Source of the DNA: Streptomyces tuirus
Lineage (GTDB): Bacteria; Actinomycetota; Actinomycetes; Streptomycetales; Streptomycetaceae
DNA: 64,000 nt
Direction of reading: 5' to 3'
Assembly (NCBI RefSeq): GCF_014701095.1
Contig: NZ_AP023439.1
Coordinates: 248,001 to 312,000, forward strand
In this document: positions 17,861 to 26,435 of the stretch, piece by piece
Position numbering within the stretch: position 1 is the first letter of the stretch
How the letters are laid out: every line of letters starts with the position of its first letter
Program-made: the position numbers and the translations under genes
Notes under the pieces: model-generated
Seen by the model: the letters and a program-made list of their open reading frames with translations, nothing else
Databases searched by the model: none
What the model was told of the DNA's origin: nothing

Positions 17861-18277
17861 ATGCCGCGTAGGCGTCCGCAGGCCGTCCGCGCCGAGCGGT
17901 GGCGGCCGCCCAAGCACCTGCCCGTTCACCGGATTCCCTCCGTGTCGGCTCGAACTCGGGCAGCAGTACGGCGGGTTGAGGCCGAGCGTCTGTGGCCGGG
18001 CGCCGTCGCTGTCGCCCTCAGCCGCTTCGAGCGGGCGTTCAGACAGCCGGGGCGCTATCTGAGCGGCCCTTACGAAAGTCCCGGCATCGAGATCGAAGAC
18101 GGCCGGGACGACCTGGCCGAGGTCCTGCGGTATCTGCCCGGAGGAGCCCGCGCGGATCTCGGTCGCCTGGTGGCCCGCATCGACGCGGAGTTCGAGCGCC
18201 GCACACTCCCGGATCCGGGCCCGGCGAGCGAGTGGACCGCCGGGCGTTGGTGGTGGTGGCGCATCAGAGAACGGTGA
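17861..18277 (+). CDS. Small basic hypothetical protein
   Basis: A 138-residue protein with an Arg-rich N-terminus (MPRRRPQAVRAERWRPPKH) and a helical C-terminal half with RADLGRLVARIDAEFERRTLPDP, ending in a striking WWWWRIRER tail. No signal peptide or known domain is recognised. The ATG has GAAAGGG a few bases upstream. It lies 80 bp before the membrane Mrr nuclease gene and could be cotranscribed with it. Function unknown. Confidence 0.65.
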   Translation: MPRRRPQAVRAERWRPPKHLPVHRIPSVSARTRAAVRRVEAERLWPGAVAVALSRFERAFRQPGRYLSGPYESPGIEIEDGRDDLAEVLRYLPGGARADLGRLVARIDAEFERRTLPDPGPASEWTAGRWWWWRIRER

Positions 18278-18357
18278 CGACGACCGGAGCCGTGAACGCG
18301 TTGATCTTGGGCAGACGGTGGGGGTGATCTTGTTGTTGTCCCAAGAGGGGGGATGTC

Positions 18358-19128
18358 GTGACAGTGCCTGCGCCTCGTTCGGCGTTCGTGAAGCGCCGCC
18401 GGTACCGGTTCGACCTTCGGTCGACGGCCCTGTTCTTCGTGTTCCTCGCGGTGGTCGTGAGCGTCCTGGGCCTCGCCGTCCGGGTGGCGGCGGGCGCTGT
18501 CGAGCGGCGTCCGGCCTGGGTGTTCGTGCTGGCCCTGATAGGTGTCGCGGCCTGTCTTGGCCTGCGGCGCCGGTGGCGCGTGGCGGGAGCGGCGCGCCGG
18601 GCCGCGGCCGCGCTCGACGAGGCGGCCAGGGAAGCGGCCGAGCAGCTTCAGGCCCCGGCGGTTTCCCCTCAGCCGACGGCAGTCGAGGTCGTCGCGGTCG
18701 ACTACGCCGCCCTGACGCCTGAGGAGTTCGAGGAGGCGATCGCCGCGCTCTGCGAACGCGACGGCTGCTCCGGCGTCGAGGTCGTGGGGGGCGCCGGGGA
18801 CCTGGGCGCCGATGTCCTGGCGGTGACGCCCGACGGGCGCCGGATCGTCGTCCAGTGCAAGCGTTACGACGCTTCCCACCGGGTCGGATCGCAGGATCTC
18901 CAGCGTTTCGGCGGCACCTGCTTCACCGTGCACGAGGCCGATGTCGCCGTACTGGTCAGCACCAGTGACTTCACGGCGCCCGCGCTGGAGTACGCCGAGC
19001 AGTGCGGGATCCTGTGCGTGGACGGGGAGAGCCTGGAGGCGTGGACGGACGGCACCGGCCCCCGCCCCTGGGACGTCGCCCCGCACACCGGGGCGGCCGG
19101 CTGCGAAGCGGCCGGCGCCGGCTTGTGA
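18358..19128 (+). CDS. Membrane-anchored Mrr-type restriction endonuclease-like protein
   Basis: A 256-residue protein. Two N-terminal membrane helices (ALFFVFLAVVVSVLGLAV near 23-42; VFVLALIGVAACLGL near 55-70) are followed by a helical linker and a C-terminal Mrr_cat domain. The PD-(D/E)xK active site is visible as GADV (Asp near 151) and VQCKRYD (Gln166, Lys168). Mrr-type domains cut DNA, often modified or foreign; the membrane-bound form is common in Streptomyces but poorly characterised. The GTG start has a GAGGGGGG tract upstream. No methyltransferase lies nearby. Confidence 0.87.
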   Translation: MTVPAPRSAFVKRRRYRFDLRSTALFFVFLAVVVSVLGLAVRVAAGAVERRPAWVFVLALIGVAACLGLRRRWRVAGAARRAAAALDEAAREAAEQLQAPAVSPQPTAVEVVAVDYAALTPEEFEEAIAALCERDGCSGVEVVGGAGDLGADVLAVTPDGRRIVVQCKRYDASHRVGSQDLQRFGGTCFTVHEADVAVLVSTSDFTAPALEYAEQCGILCVDGESLEAWTDGTGPRPWDVAPHTGAAGCEAAGAGL

Positions 19129-19265
19129 GCGGAGCGCGCTGCCCGGCGGTGAGTAATTCGCTTGATCGGGCTGTCTCCCCCGATCGAGTGCCGTGAGTCC
19201 GGCGCTAATCCGGGCGCGGCGGGGTAATGGATGTCGACCAGCACCCTGTCGCGAAGGAGCCGAGA

Positions 19266-19691
19266 ATGACCGACGACGCCTATTTGTTCCTGCTCGACGA
19301 CGCGTCCGCGCAGCTCGGCGTGGTGCCGACCGCCGTCGGTGAACTCGCCTGCATGGAGACTCCCGCCGTGCGCGCCTGGCTCGACGCCCAGGGAAGCACG
19401 CCGACCTCACCGCACCTGCGCCTGCTTCCGCCGGAGGAGAGGGCGGCCGTGCCCGAGGGGGCGGAACGACTGCCCGTTCCGCTGAGCGAGGAGGAATTGG
19501 TCCGCGTCCGCCACCACCTGGTGCCGGAGCCGCTGGCCCGGGTCGAGGAGGAACTGCTCGCCTACCGTGACTGTGCGGACGGACGGGACGGCCTGATCGG
19601 CCGAGCACTGGCTGCCGGTGTGGCACCGCACCGCGTCGTCGAACTGACCGGGGTGGATCCCGCGACGGTGACCGCCGCCGCGAGCAGGTGA
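19266..19691 (+). CDS. Hypothetical protein with possible C-terminal HTH
   Basis: A 141-residue soluble protein beginning MTDDAYLFLLDDASAQLG. Its last 30 residues (AAGVAPHRVVELTGVDPATV) look like a helix-turn-helix of the kind that ends many actinobacterial small proteins. The central region is acidic and helical. The ATG has AAGGAG seven bases upstream, a strong site. Function is not recognised. Confidence 0.65.
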   Translation: MTDDAYLFLLDDASAQLGVVPTAVGELACMETPAVRAWLDAQGSTPTSPHLRLLPPEERAAVPEGAERLPVPLSEEELVRVRHHLVPEPLARVEEELLAYRDCADGRDGLIGRALAAGVAPHRVVELTGVDPATVTAAASR

Positions 19692-19817
19692 CGACGCCCC
19701 GGGCATTTCGTCCGCCGCGTCCGTTCCAGCATTCGGCCCCGCCGGGCGAGCACCCCCCGCGCGGGGCCGATCAGCGTGCCCGCCCACCAGCATGTGCCAC
19801 CACGTGGTGCCGGATGA

Positions 19818-20009
19818 CGCCATCTGTCACTCTCCGCGGCCCTGCTGCTCGGCACCGGCATCGGCCACCACGGGTGGCTCGCGGTGGTCTGGTGTGTGGG
19901 GCTGGCCGCGTTCGGCTCCCTCTGGTCCAAGTCGCTCTTCGAGCGCGGTCCGAAGTGGCCACGGCCGGCCCCACTGCCAAGGCGGGGCCGGCTCAGCGGC
20001 TGCGGGTGA
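19818..20009 (+). pseudogene. ABC-2 type permease C-terminal remnant
   Basis: A frame after a TGA at 19815 reads SAALLLGTGIGHHGWLAVV then WCVGLAAFGSLWSKSLFERG, which resembles the last membrane helix and cytoplasmic tail (LWSKSLFERGPK) of DrrB-type ABC-2 transporter permeases. There is no start, ribosome site or upstream transporter. The frame runs into the 3' end of the opposite-strand secreted protein gene. This is likely the tail of a deleted transporter gene. Confidence 0.5.
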
Positions 20010-20664
20010 AGACCTTGTTCTCCGTGGAGCCGCCGTCGCACAGCTTCTTCTCGTCGGCCGTCATCGTGCGGGACTTGACCACGACCGCGCTGTGCTTGCC
20101 GTCCGTGCCGTTCGGGGCCGGGCCGGTGACCGTGTCGGGCACGAACCAGTAGTAGTGACCCCACTTGGGGTCGTCGTAGTGGGTCTGCCACGTACCCGAT
20201 ATCTGCCGCATCACCTGGGCGCGCGAGATCCAGCCCACTTCTCCCGGCTTCACGGACACGGTGAAGGAACTGGTCTCCGTGTTCGAGCTCTGCCAGGTGT
20301 AGTTGTACGTCGCGGTCACACTGGCGGTGATGATGCCCTCGATGCCACCGCCCACGGTGACCGAGCCGCCCACCGAATGGGAGGAGCCGACGGTGTCGGC
20401 CCATGACATCGACTGGGAGGCGGCCGAATCGGTGCAGTTGAAGAGCAGTTCGGATACCTGGCGGGGCTCACCGAGATAGGCCTTGCCGAGCTCCGGGGAA
20501 TTGAAGCTGCACTTGCCTTCGCCGGAAGCGCAGTCGGCCATGATCTGCTCCGCGGTGGGCTGTTCCTCGGCCGCGGCCGGCACGGCCGTCGCGATCACCC
20601 CGAGTGCGGTCGCGGTCAGCGCGAGTGTGCGGCTGCCGTACCGCAGGGCGTGGTTCATCGTCAT
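19993..20664 (-). CDS. Secreted aerolysin-like (ETX/MTX2-type) beta-pore-forming protein candidate
   Basis: A 223-residue exported protein. The Sec signal peptide (about residues 1-32, LALTATALGVIATAVPAAAEE) is followed by a small N-domain. Then comes a Ser/Thr/Gly-rich beta stretch with alternating polar pattern (SHSVGGSVTVGGGIEGIITA, then TATYNYTWQSSNTE) and VGWISRAQVMRQISGTWQ. The alternating hairpin and the GW...R-V-G-W motif are hallmarks of the aerolysin/ETX-MTX2 pore module. The pattern match is by eye. The ATG at 20664 has GAGAGG eight bases upstream. A perfect inverted repeat sits 34 bp upstream. Confidence 0.7.
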   Translation of the reverse strand: MTMNHALRYGSRTLALTATALGVIATAVPAAAEEQPTAEQIMADCASGEGKCSFNSPELGKAYLGEPRQVSELLFNCTDSAASQSMSWADTVGSSHSVGGSVTVGGGIEGIITASVTATYNYTWQSSNTETSSFTVSVKPGEVGWISRAQVMRQISGTWQTHYDDPKWGHYYWFVPDTVTGPAPNGTDGKHSAVVVKSRTMTADEKKLCDGGSTENKVFTRSR

Positions 20665-20697
20665 GGTTGGTGCCTCTCACCATTGCGTGGGGGGAAA

Positions 20698-20738
20698 GTG
20701 ACCGCAATGGCCCTTGTTCCGGCAGGGGTTGCGGTCAC
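20698..20738. repeat. Inverted repeat upstream of the aerolysin-like gene
   Basis: Perfect 10-bp arms GTGACCGCAA (20698-20707) and TTGCGGTCAC (20729-20738) are separated by 21 bp. The element lies 34-74 bp upstream of the aerolysin-like start. It could be a repressor operator with arms two helical turns apart, or a hairpin in the mRNA leader. Confidence 0.65.
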
Positions 20739-20883
20739 CTCGTGATGCCCATGAGGCTCACGTAATCGGCAGCCCAACTACACCAAGGAATCGCAAAGTT
20801 GTATTTGATTCCGAAACTGATGAACAGCCAACTTCGAGCGCCGCGGATTGTTTTGGGAACAGCTCGCAGGTCGGTACGACAAA

Positions 20884-20920
20884 GCCGCCGGCATCACGAT
20901 CGGACCGTGGTGCCGGCGGC
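20884..20920 (-). terminator. Terminator after the GH64 gene
   Basis: Stem arms GCCGCCGGCA and TGCCGGCGGC enclose 17 nt that pair further (CACG/CGTG). On the minus strand the hairpin is followed by a short T-rich run. It lies 16 bp after the glucanase stop. Confidence 0.75.
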
Positions 20921-20935
20921 GTTCGGAGGGCCGGG

Positions 20936-22153
20936 TCAGCTGAGCGGATCGAGCGTGAGGTAGGCCTGGCGCGGGTTGCCGTCGTGTACGAGGGACTCGT
21001 GGTGGCCGACGTCGTCGAAGGCGAAGGCGTACGCCTTCCCGTCCGCCATCTGGGCGTGGATCTTGCGGGCGTAGTGATTGGTGACGTCGTCCTTGTAGAA
21101 GTCGGTCGCGGCGGCGTCGGGCTGGTTGGGGTTGACCAGGAGGGTGGACCGGTTGAAGCCGGCACACAGGGTGCGCGAGATCGGGCCGCGCACCTGGTCG
21201 TTGGGGGCGTCCAGCCTCCGGTGGCAGCCGAAGACGGAGGAGGCGTCCGGCTTCTCGAAGCTGGTGACGACGGCCCCGGCACTGTTGGTGAAGTTCATGA
21301 CGCCGCCGGAGACCCGGCCGAAGTACTTGATGCCGGGCTGGTCGGCGAACGGGGTGACCGTCAGGGTCGAGCCGGCGTACTTCTGCCAGACGCGGTTGAT
21401 GTAGTCGTCCATGACGGTGGCCGGCAGGGCGCCGGTCTCCAGGCCGTACAGCGGTGACAGGGCACGCAGTACGGTGCCGTCGGAACGGGTCTGGATCAGG
21501 TTCGCCCAGCCTCCCGGCTGCCCCCGCAGGGCGTTGAAGAAGCCGTTGTATCCACCGGGCTTGAGCCGGCCGGTGGTCGCGGTGCTGCCGTCGGCCCGCT
21601 GCACTCCCACCGCGTAGGGAGCGGAGAACATGTCGACCTGTGTGCTGTTGATCCACAGGCCCGAGTCGTTGAGCGTGTACTCCGACCAGTTGAACAGGAT
21701 GTTCCGGTTGGGGTCGGTCGGGTTCTGGACGGCGGGCTGGACCAGGCCGCCGGTGGCGAGCTTGAAGACCAGCTTCTGGCCGTAGGAGAAGTACACGCGG
21801 CCGGAGAACTTCGGCATGCGGATCGTGGCCGACTGCCCAGCCGCCGGGCCGGGGATCGAGGCGTCGGGGGCGGGAGTCGGCGGGTTGCCGCCCGCCGGCC
21901 AGGGGTGGAAGGTGCCGGCCGCGTCGGCCCAGCCCTGCCGTCCGGTCGAGAGCTCCGTGCCGAGGTTGTAGATGTACAACTGCTCGCCGCGGGCCGAATT
22001 GTTCGTGATCTTCAGCGGGATCGTCGCCGGCACGGCGGCATGGGCCGGCGCACCCGTTCCGGTCGCCAGCAGGGAGCCGGCCAGGGCGGCGGTGAGGGTC
22101 ATGGCGAGGGTGAGCCTCGCGGCCGTGGCCCGGCGCCTGAGAGTTCGCAACAC
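20936..22153 (-). CDS. Secreted GH64 endo-beta-1,3-glucanase
   Basis: A 405-residue exported enzyme of glycoside hydrolase family 64, the laminaripentaose-producing type. The signal peptide ends near residue 40 (APAHA-AVPATIP). The catalytic pair fits the family: Glu158 in NWSEYT and Asp174 in TQVDMF, 16 residues apart as in the S. matensis enzyme (Glu154/Asp170). It degrades fungal or algal beta-1,3-glucan outside the cell. No extra carbohydrate-binding module is present. The start is GTG with GGAGG six bases upstream. A LacI-type palindrome lies 29 bp upstream, shared with the gene at 33513. Confidence 0.93.
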   Translation of the reverse strand: MLRTLRRRATAARLTLAMTLTAALAGSLLATGTGAPAHAAVPATIPLKITNNSARGEQLYIYNLGTELSTGRQGWADAAGTFHPWPAGGNPPTPAPDASIPGPAAGQSATIRMPKFSGRVYFSYGQKLVFKLATGGLVQPAVQNPTDPNRNILFNWSEYTLNDSGLWINSTQVDMFSAPYAVGVQRADGSTATTGRLKPGGYNGFFNALRGQPGGWANLIQTRSDGTVLRALSPLYGLETGALPATVMDDYINRVWQKYAGSTLTVTPFADQPGIKYFGRVSGGVMNFTNSAGAVVTSFEKPDASSVFGCHRRLDAPNDQVRGPISRTLCAGFNRSTLLVNPNQPDAAATDFYKDDVTNHYARKIHAQMADGKAYAFAFDDVGHHESLVHDGNPRQAYLTLDPLS

Positions 22154-22181
22154 GCTCTGCCTCCGTTCGACAGTTGATGGT

Positions 22182-22195
22182 TGAGAGCGCTCTCA
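22182..22195. promoter_or_regulatory. LacI-type operator upstream of GH64
   Basis: TGAGAGCGCTCTCA is a perfect 14-bp palindrome with the central CG typical of LacI/GalR operators in Streptomyces (CebR boxes are similar). It ends 29 bp before the glucanase start. The same sequence, extended to 16 bp, occurs at 33488-33503. Confidence 0.75.
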
Positions 22196-22241
22196 GAGTT
22201 GCGCCTTGGTCCGTACCTGTCAACAGACCGGAAGCGTTCAG

Positions 22242-22841
22242 TCAGTTCGGGCAGCCCTCGCGAACGGATCCGCGCAGACAGGAGAGGACCACCACGAAGG
22301 GCCAGACCGACTGGAGGGTCGTCACGGCACGCTCGGCCACGCCGGCCACTCCGTGAAGGTGCAACTCGACCAGGAACCAGGCCGCCCCGACCGCCATGAC
22401 CGCCGTGGCCCCCAGGGACGGGACCGGACGCAGGGCCCAGGGCACGGCGGTCCCGGCCCTGGCCGCCAGGACGGGCCACGCCGCGAGGACGGCGAACCCC
22501 ACGGCGGCCACGGAACCGTGAGTCAGTGAGCCGCCGCTGCTCGGTGCCGGGACCACGGCCACGGCCAGTGCCGACAGCCCTCCGGCCGCCAGGGCCAGCC
22601 GCCCCGCGGTAGCGGCCGGGCGCAGGCCCCATGCGGTCAGCAGGTGGCAGAGGCCCAAGGCGATGAACGCCGCCGTCATCACCCAGGACCCGCTGTTCCC
22701 GGGGGCCGCCAGGACGCTGATCGTCTGGGCGGCGGGGTCGTAGGGGTGTCCCTGCAGCGATGCCGCCACCAGCCAGCCCATGATCAGAAAGACCGGCGCA
22801 CACCCGGATGACACCAGCGCCCATCTCGGAACAGATCGCAT
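22242..22841 (-). CDS. DUF998 family membrane protein
   Basis: A 199-residue integral membrane protein with about six hydrophobic helices. It starts RWALVSSGCAPVFLIMGWLVAA and has the DUF998 signature region GHPYDPAAQTISVLAAPGN with the conserved Asp/Ser. Function of the family is unknown. No Shine-Dalgarno is visible before the ATG, so it may be read from a leaderless message. Upstream it is divergent from the phosphate transporter, 138 bp away. Confidence 0.85.
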   Translation of the reverse strand: MRSVPRWALVSSGCAPVFLIMGWLVAASLQGHPYDPAAQTISVLAAPGNSGSWVMTAAFIALGLCHLLTAWGLRPAATAGRLALAAGGLSALAVAVVPAPSSGGSLTHGSVAAVGFAVLAAWPVLAARAGTAVPWALRPVPSLGATAVMAVGAAWFLVELHLHGVAGVAERAVTTLQSVWPFVVVLSCLRGSVREGCPN

Positions 22842-22979
22842 CAGAACACCGTAAAACGGCGCATCCGCCTCTCAGGGTTCCTTCGAACCGCCTGCCTCGC
22901 GTGGCGTCGCCGCACGGCCCGATCCGCTCGTTGAGCGCACGATGGAAGCGTGCGATCGCGCGTCGAAAGGTGATCAGGC

Positions 22980-23978
22980 ATGGAGCTCACCCTCGTGGTG
23001 CTGATCATCATCGTGGGTCTGACGTTCGACTTCACCAACGGCTTCCACGACGCCGCGAACGCGATCGCCACCTCGATCTCGACCAGGGCGCTGACACCAC
23101 GGGTGGCCCTGGCCATGGCCGCGGTGATGAACTTCTGCGGCGCCTTCCTCGGGACCGGGGTCGCCCAGACCGTCGGCAGCGGCATCATCGAGGCGCCCGA
23201 GGCGACCTCGGGGCTGCTGCTCGTCCTGTGCGCGCTCCTCGGCGCCATCGGGTGGAACGTCTTCACCTGGTGGCGGGGGCTGCCCACCTCGTCCTCGCAC
23301 GCCCTGATCGGCGGGCTGGTGGGCGCCGCGCTCGCCGCGTCCGCCACGGTGCAGTGGTCGGGCATCCTGGACAAGGTCGTCCTGCCGATGCTGCTGTCCC
23401 CGCTGGTCGGCGTGGTGCTCGGCTATCTGCTGCACACGGGCATCCTGTGGGTGTTCCGGCGTTCGACGCCCCGGCGCACCATGCGGCGGTTCCGCATGGC
23501 GCAGACCGTCTCCGCCGCCGCCATGGGGCTGGGGCACGGGTTGCAGGACGCGCAGAAGACCATGGGGGTCATCGTGCTGGCGCTGGTCACGGCCGGCTGG
23601 CAGGACGGCTTCTCGGTGCCGGTGTGGGTGATCGCCGCCGTGGCGCTCGCCATGGCGGCCGGCACGTACACCGGCGGGCGTCGCATCATCACCACCCTGG
23701 GCCGGCGCATCGTGCACCTCGACCCGCCGCGCGGGTTCGCCGCCGAGACGGCCGCCGCGGCCGTCCTCTACACGACCGCGTTCCTGGTGAAGGCACCGAT
23801 CTCCACCACGCAGACGATCACCGCGGCCATTCTGGGTGCCGGTGCCACCAGGCGCTTCTCCGCCGTACGCTGGCAGGTGGCCCGTTCGATCGGTACCGCC
23901 TGGATCCTCACGTTCCCCGGCGCGGGAATCCCGGCGGCGGCGCTGTATCTTCTGCTGCACGCCGTCACCGGTCTGTGA
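22980..23978 (+). CDS. pit: PiT-family inorganic phosphate transporter
   Basis: A 332-residue low-affinity phosphate/cation symporter in the cytoplasmic membrane, with about ten helices. The two PiT signature repeats are present: GFHDAANAIATSISTRAL near residues 21-38 and GLGHGLQDAQKTMGV near 184-198. TSSSHALIGG and PISTTQTITAA mark the inverted half-repeats. Length suits actinobacterial PitH. No PhoU-like DUF47 gene precedes it, unlike many pit operons; the next gene, 19 bp downstream, is unrelated and hypothetical. Start ATG with AGG-rich leader. Confidence 0.92.
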   Translation: MELTLVVLIIIVGLTFDFTNGFHDAANAIATSISTRALTPRVALAMAAVMNFCGAFLGTGVAQTVGSGIIEAPEATSGLLLVLCALLGAIGWNVFTWWRGLPTSSSHALIGGLVGAALAASATVQWSGILDKVVLPMLLSPLVGVVLGYLLHTGILWVFRRSTPRRTMRRFRMAQTVSAAAMGLGHGLQDAQKTMGVIVLALVTAGWQDGFSVPVWVIAAVALAMAAGTYTGGRRIITTLGRRIVHLDPPRGFAAETAAAAVLYTTAFLVKAPISTTQTITAAILGAGATRRFSAVRWQVARSIGTAWILTFPGAGIPAAALYLLLHAVTGL

Positions 23979-23997
23979 TCACAGCCGGAGGCCGTCC

Positions 23998-24612
23998 ATG
24001 ACCGCTCTTCCCGGCCGCCGGGCGTCCGTCGGCTCCCCCGCCGGAGTCCCGGACAGCCTGCCGGTGCCCGGACGTTTCGCCCATCTGCACCCGGACGACG
24101 GCGCCTGTCTGATGGAGGCCGCCGCCGTGCTGTCCTCCGGCCGCTTCACCGACAGCCCGGCCGGGACGCATCCGGCGCTCGCGGCGCTGGCCCGGGTGGT
24201 CAACGACAGCGTCGGTGACGACGCCCGGCGCGCCCTGTGGCCGCTGGCCGCCGACCTCGCCGACGCCCGTCCGGCGGGCCGCGACTACGCGCCGCTGCTC
24301 GTCGGCGCGGTCGTGGACGCGGCCCGCCTGGCGCGCCCCGCCTCCCGCCGGGCGGCGCGGCACGGCCGGGCGTGCCGCGCGAGGGCGGCGAGGCTCGCCC
24401 ACGCGTCCCCGGGCGGTCCGGCGGCCCGGATCGGCGATCTGCTGTGGTGGCGCGGGCCGGGGCGCCGTCACCTGGAGCAGGCGCTCGGCGTGCTGTGTGC
24501 CGCCCCGGACGCCGATCAGCGGCTGTCGGAGCTGTTGCGCGAGGCGGTGACCCGGGCGCGGGAGTGCACCGGGGGCGGGGCTCGGAGCAGGGAGTTCCGC
24601 TGCAACCGATGA
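23998..24612 (+). CDS. Hypothetical protein downstream of pit
   Basis: A 204-residue Ala/Arg-rich, mainly helical soluble protein. The conserved-looking part is FAHLHPDDGACLMEAAAVL (about 27-45), then HPALAALARVVNDSVGDDAR and DLLWWRGPGRRHLEQAL. Similar proteins are common in Streptomyces without known function. The ATG has GGAGG six bases upstream and starts 19 bp after the pit stop, so cotranscription with the phosphate transporter is likely. Confidence 0.7.
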   Translation: MTALPGRRASVGSPAGVPDSLPVPGRFAHLHPDDGACLMEAAAVLSSGRFTDSPAGTHPALAALARVVNDSVGDDARRALWPLAADLADARPAGRDYAPLLVGAVVDAARLARPASRRAARHGRACRARAARLAHASPGGPAARIGDLLWWRGPGRRHLEQALGVLCAAPDADQRLSELLREAVTRARECTGGGARSREFRCNR

Positions 24613-24639
24613 GCGGACGGGGCCGTCCTACAGGGCACC

Positions 24640-25440
24640 ATGATCCCCGCAAGCATCACCGGCCCCCTGCCGGCACCCGTTCGCCAGCTGCTCGCGTTCG
24701 CCTGGACCCAGACGCGGGCCTGCGCTTTCGCCATCGCCCTGCTGTCCGGTGTGGCCGTGTCCACGCTGCTGCCCGAACTGCCCGTGGCGCGCTACGACCT
24801 GCTGGTCGTCTACGGGGTGCTGCTCACGCTGGTGTTCTGGGCCCGCGGGTGGGAGAACGGGCGGGACGTCGCCGTCATCGCGGTCTGCCATGTCATCGGT
24901 CTGGCCTTCGAGCTGGTGAAGGTGTCGCTCGGTTCCTGGAGCTATCCGGAGCCGGCCGTGCTGAAGTTCGCCGGCGTCCCGTTGTACGGCGGGTTCCTGT
25001 ACGCGGCCGTGGGCAGTTACGTCTGCCGGGCCTGGCACCTGTTCGATCTGGAGATCGTGCGCTATCGGCCGCGCGCGACGGCCCTGGTCGCCGCCGCCAT
25101 ATACGTCAACTTCTTCAGCCACCACTGGCTGCCCGACGCGCGCTGGGTGCTGGCCGGGCTGCTCGGGGCCGTCACGCTGGGGACGTCGGTGCGGTTCACG
25201 GTGCGAGGGGTGCGCCGGCGGATGCCGCTGGCGCTGTCGTTCGTGCTGATCGGGTTCTTCCTGTGGGTGGCGGAGAACCTGGCGACCCTGGTCGGGGCCT
25301 GGCGTTACCCGTATCAGGAGCACGGCTGGGAGCCGGTGGGGGTGGCGAAGTTCGGGGCCTGGGCGTTGCTGATCAGCGTGACGTTCGTGCTGGCGGCCGT
25401 GGGGCGTACGGCGTCCGCGGCGGCCCGCGAGAGCCCGTGA
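24640..25440 (+). CDS. DUF817 family membrane protein
   Basis: A 266-residue protein with seven or eight membrane helices. Conserved family landmarks are HVIGLAFELVKVSLGSWSYPE, the AVGSYVCRAWHLFDL segment and INFFSHHWLPDARW-type sequence near residues 151-165. DUF817 proteins have no established function. The gene follows the hypothetical gene by 27 bp, with only a weak AGGG ribosome site. Confidence 0.82.
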   Translation: MIPASITGPLPAPVRQLLAFAWTQTRACAFAIALLSGVAVSTLLPELPVARYDLLVVYGVLLTLVFWARGWENGRDVAVIAVCHVIGLAFELVKVSLGSWSYPEPAVLKFAGVPLYGGFLYAAVGSYVCRAWHLFDLEIVRYRPRATALVAAAIYVNFFSHHWLPDARWVLAGLLGAVTLGTSVRFTVRGVRRRMPLALSFVLIGFFLWVAENLATLVGAWRYPYQEHGWEPVGVAKFGAWALLISVTFVLAAVGRTASAAARESP

Positions 25441-25553
25441 GGGGCGTGAAGTCGTCGCGGAGGCATTCGCCTGAGTATCATCCTATGGACGTAAATAGGG
25501 TGAATTGACCTCCCGGGTCGTCACCTCCGTGGCCATCCTCGCCGGAGTGATCC

Positions 25554-26384
25554 ATGTCCCGCACCGGCACGACGGACGACGGCGACGAGCTGCTGACCAG
25601 GCTCGAGGCCCTGACGGCTCAGGCCCGTGCGCAGGCCGAGATGCAGCGCTCCCGGGTCGAACTGGCGATCGCGCTGCAGCGCGGCATGCTCCCGCGGGAC
25701 CTGCCCGTCACCGGCCGGCTGCACCTGGCCGTGCGGTACACGCCCGCGTGCCACGGGCTCAACGTGGGCGGCGACTGGTACGACGCCTTCACGCTGGGCG
25801 ACGGCCGGATCGGCCTGTCCATCGGCGACGTCCAGGGCCACAACATCGAGGCCGCCGCCTTCATGGGGCAGGTGCGCGCCGGGATGCGGGCGCTGGCCTC
25901 GGTCACCAGCGAGCCGGGCGAGGTGCTGGCCCGGACCAACGACCTGCTGCTGTCGCTGGGCTGCGACCTGTTCGCGACCTGCACGTTCATGCGGCTCGAC
26001 CCCTGTGCCGGCGTACTGGAGAGCGCCCGCGCCGGGCATCTGCCCTGTGTCCGGGCCACGGCCGACGGGAAGTCCGCTCTCACCGAGGACGAGGGCGGGC
26101 CTCCCCTCGGCGTGCAGGCGGGGATGCCCTACCCGGTCACCCGCTACGAACTCACCACGGGCAGCATGTTCGTGCTCCTCACGGACGGTGTCGTGGAGGG
26201 GCCGTCGATGCGGCTGGAGGAGGGCCTCGACCAGGTGACGCGGCTCGCCGGCATCGCGGCGGTGGCGGGCATGGACGTCGACGCGCTCGCGGCCGCCGTG
26301 ATCAAGGGGGCCGAGCGCGTCGGACACGACGACGACGCGGCCGTCCTGGTGGTCGGCCTCGACGGCCCGGACGCTCAGCCATAG
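25554..26384 (+). CDS. Stand-alone PP2C/SpoIIE-type serine phosphatase
   Basis: A 276-residue soluble phosphatase of the RsbU/SpoIIE kind, which dephosphorylates anti-sigma-factor antagonists. A short N-terminal coiled coil (LLTRLEALTAQARAQAEMQ) leads to the linker helix ALQRGMLPRDLP. The metal-site motifs follow: VGGDWYDAF, IGDVQGHNIEAAAFMGQ, LTDGVVEG and GHDDDAAVLVV. All key aspartates are present. No sensor domain is fused; the next gene, 51 bp on, encodes a MASE1 membrane sensor, so the pair may work together. ATG with GGAGTGAT upstream. Confidence 0.9.
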   Translation: MSRTGTTDDGDELLTRLEALTAQARAQAEMQRSRVELAIALQRGMLPRDLPVTGRLHLAVRYTPACHGLNVGGDWYDAFTLGDGRIGLSIGDVQGHNIEAAAFMGQVRAGMRALASVTSEPGEVLARTNDLLLSLGCDLFATCTFMRLDPCAGVLESARAGHLPCVRATADGKSALTEDEGGPPLGVQAGMPYPVTRYELTTGSMFVLLTDGVVEGPSMRLEEGLDQVTRLAGIAAVAGMDVDALAAAVIKGAERVGHDDDAAVLVVGLDGPDAQP

Positions 26385-26435
26385 GGCCGCACGCCGCCCA
26401 CGCCCGCGTCGCCGACGGGGCGGCCCCGGTGTCTC

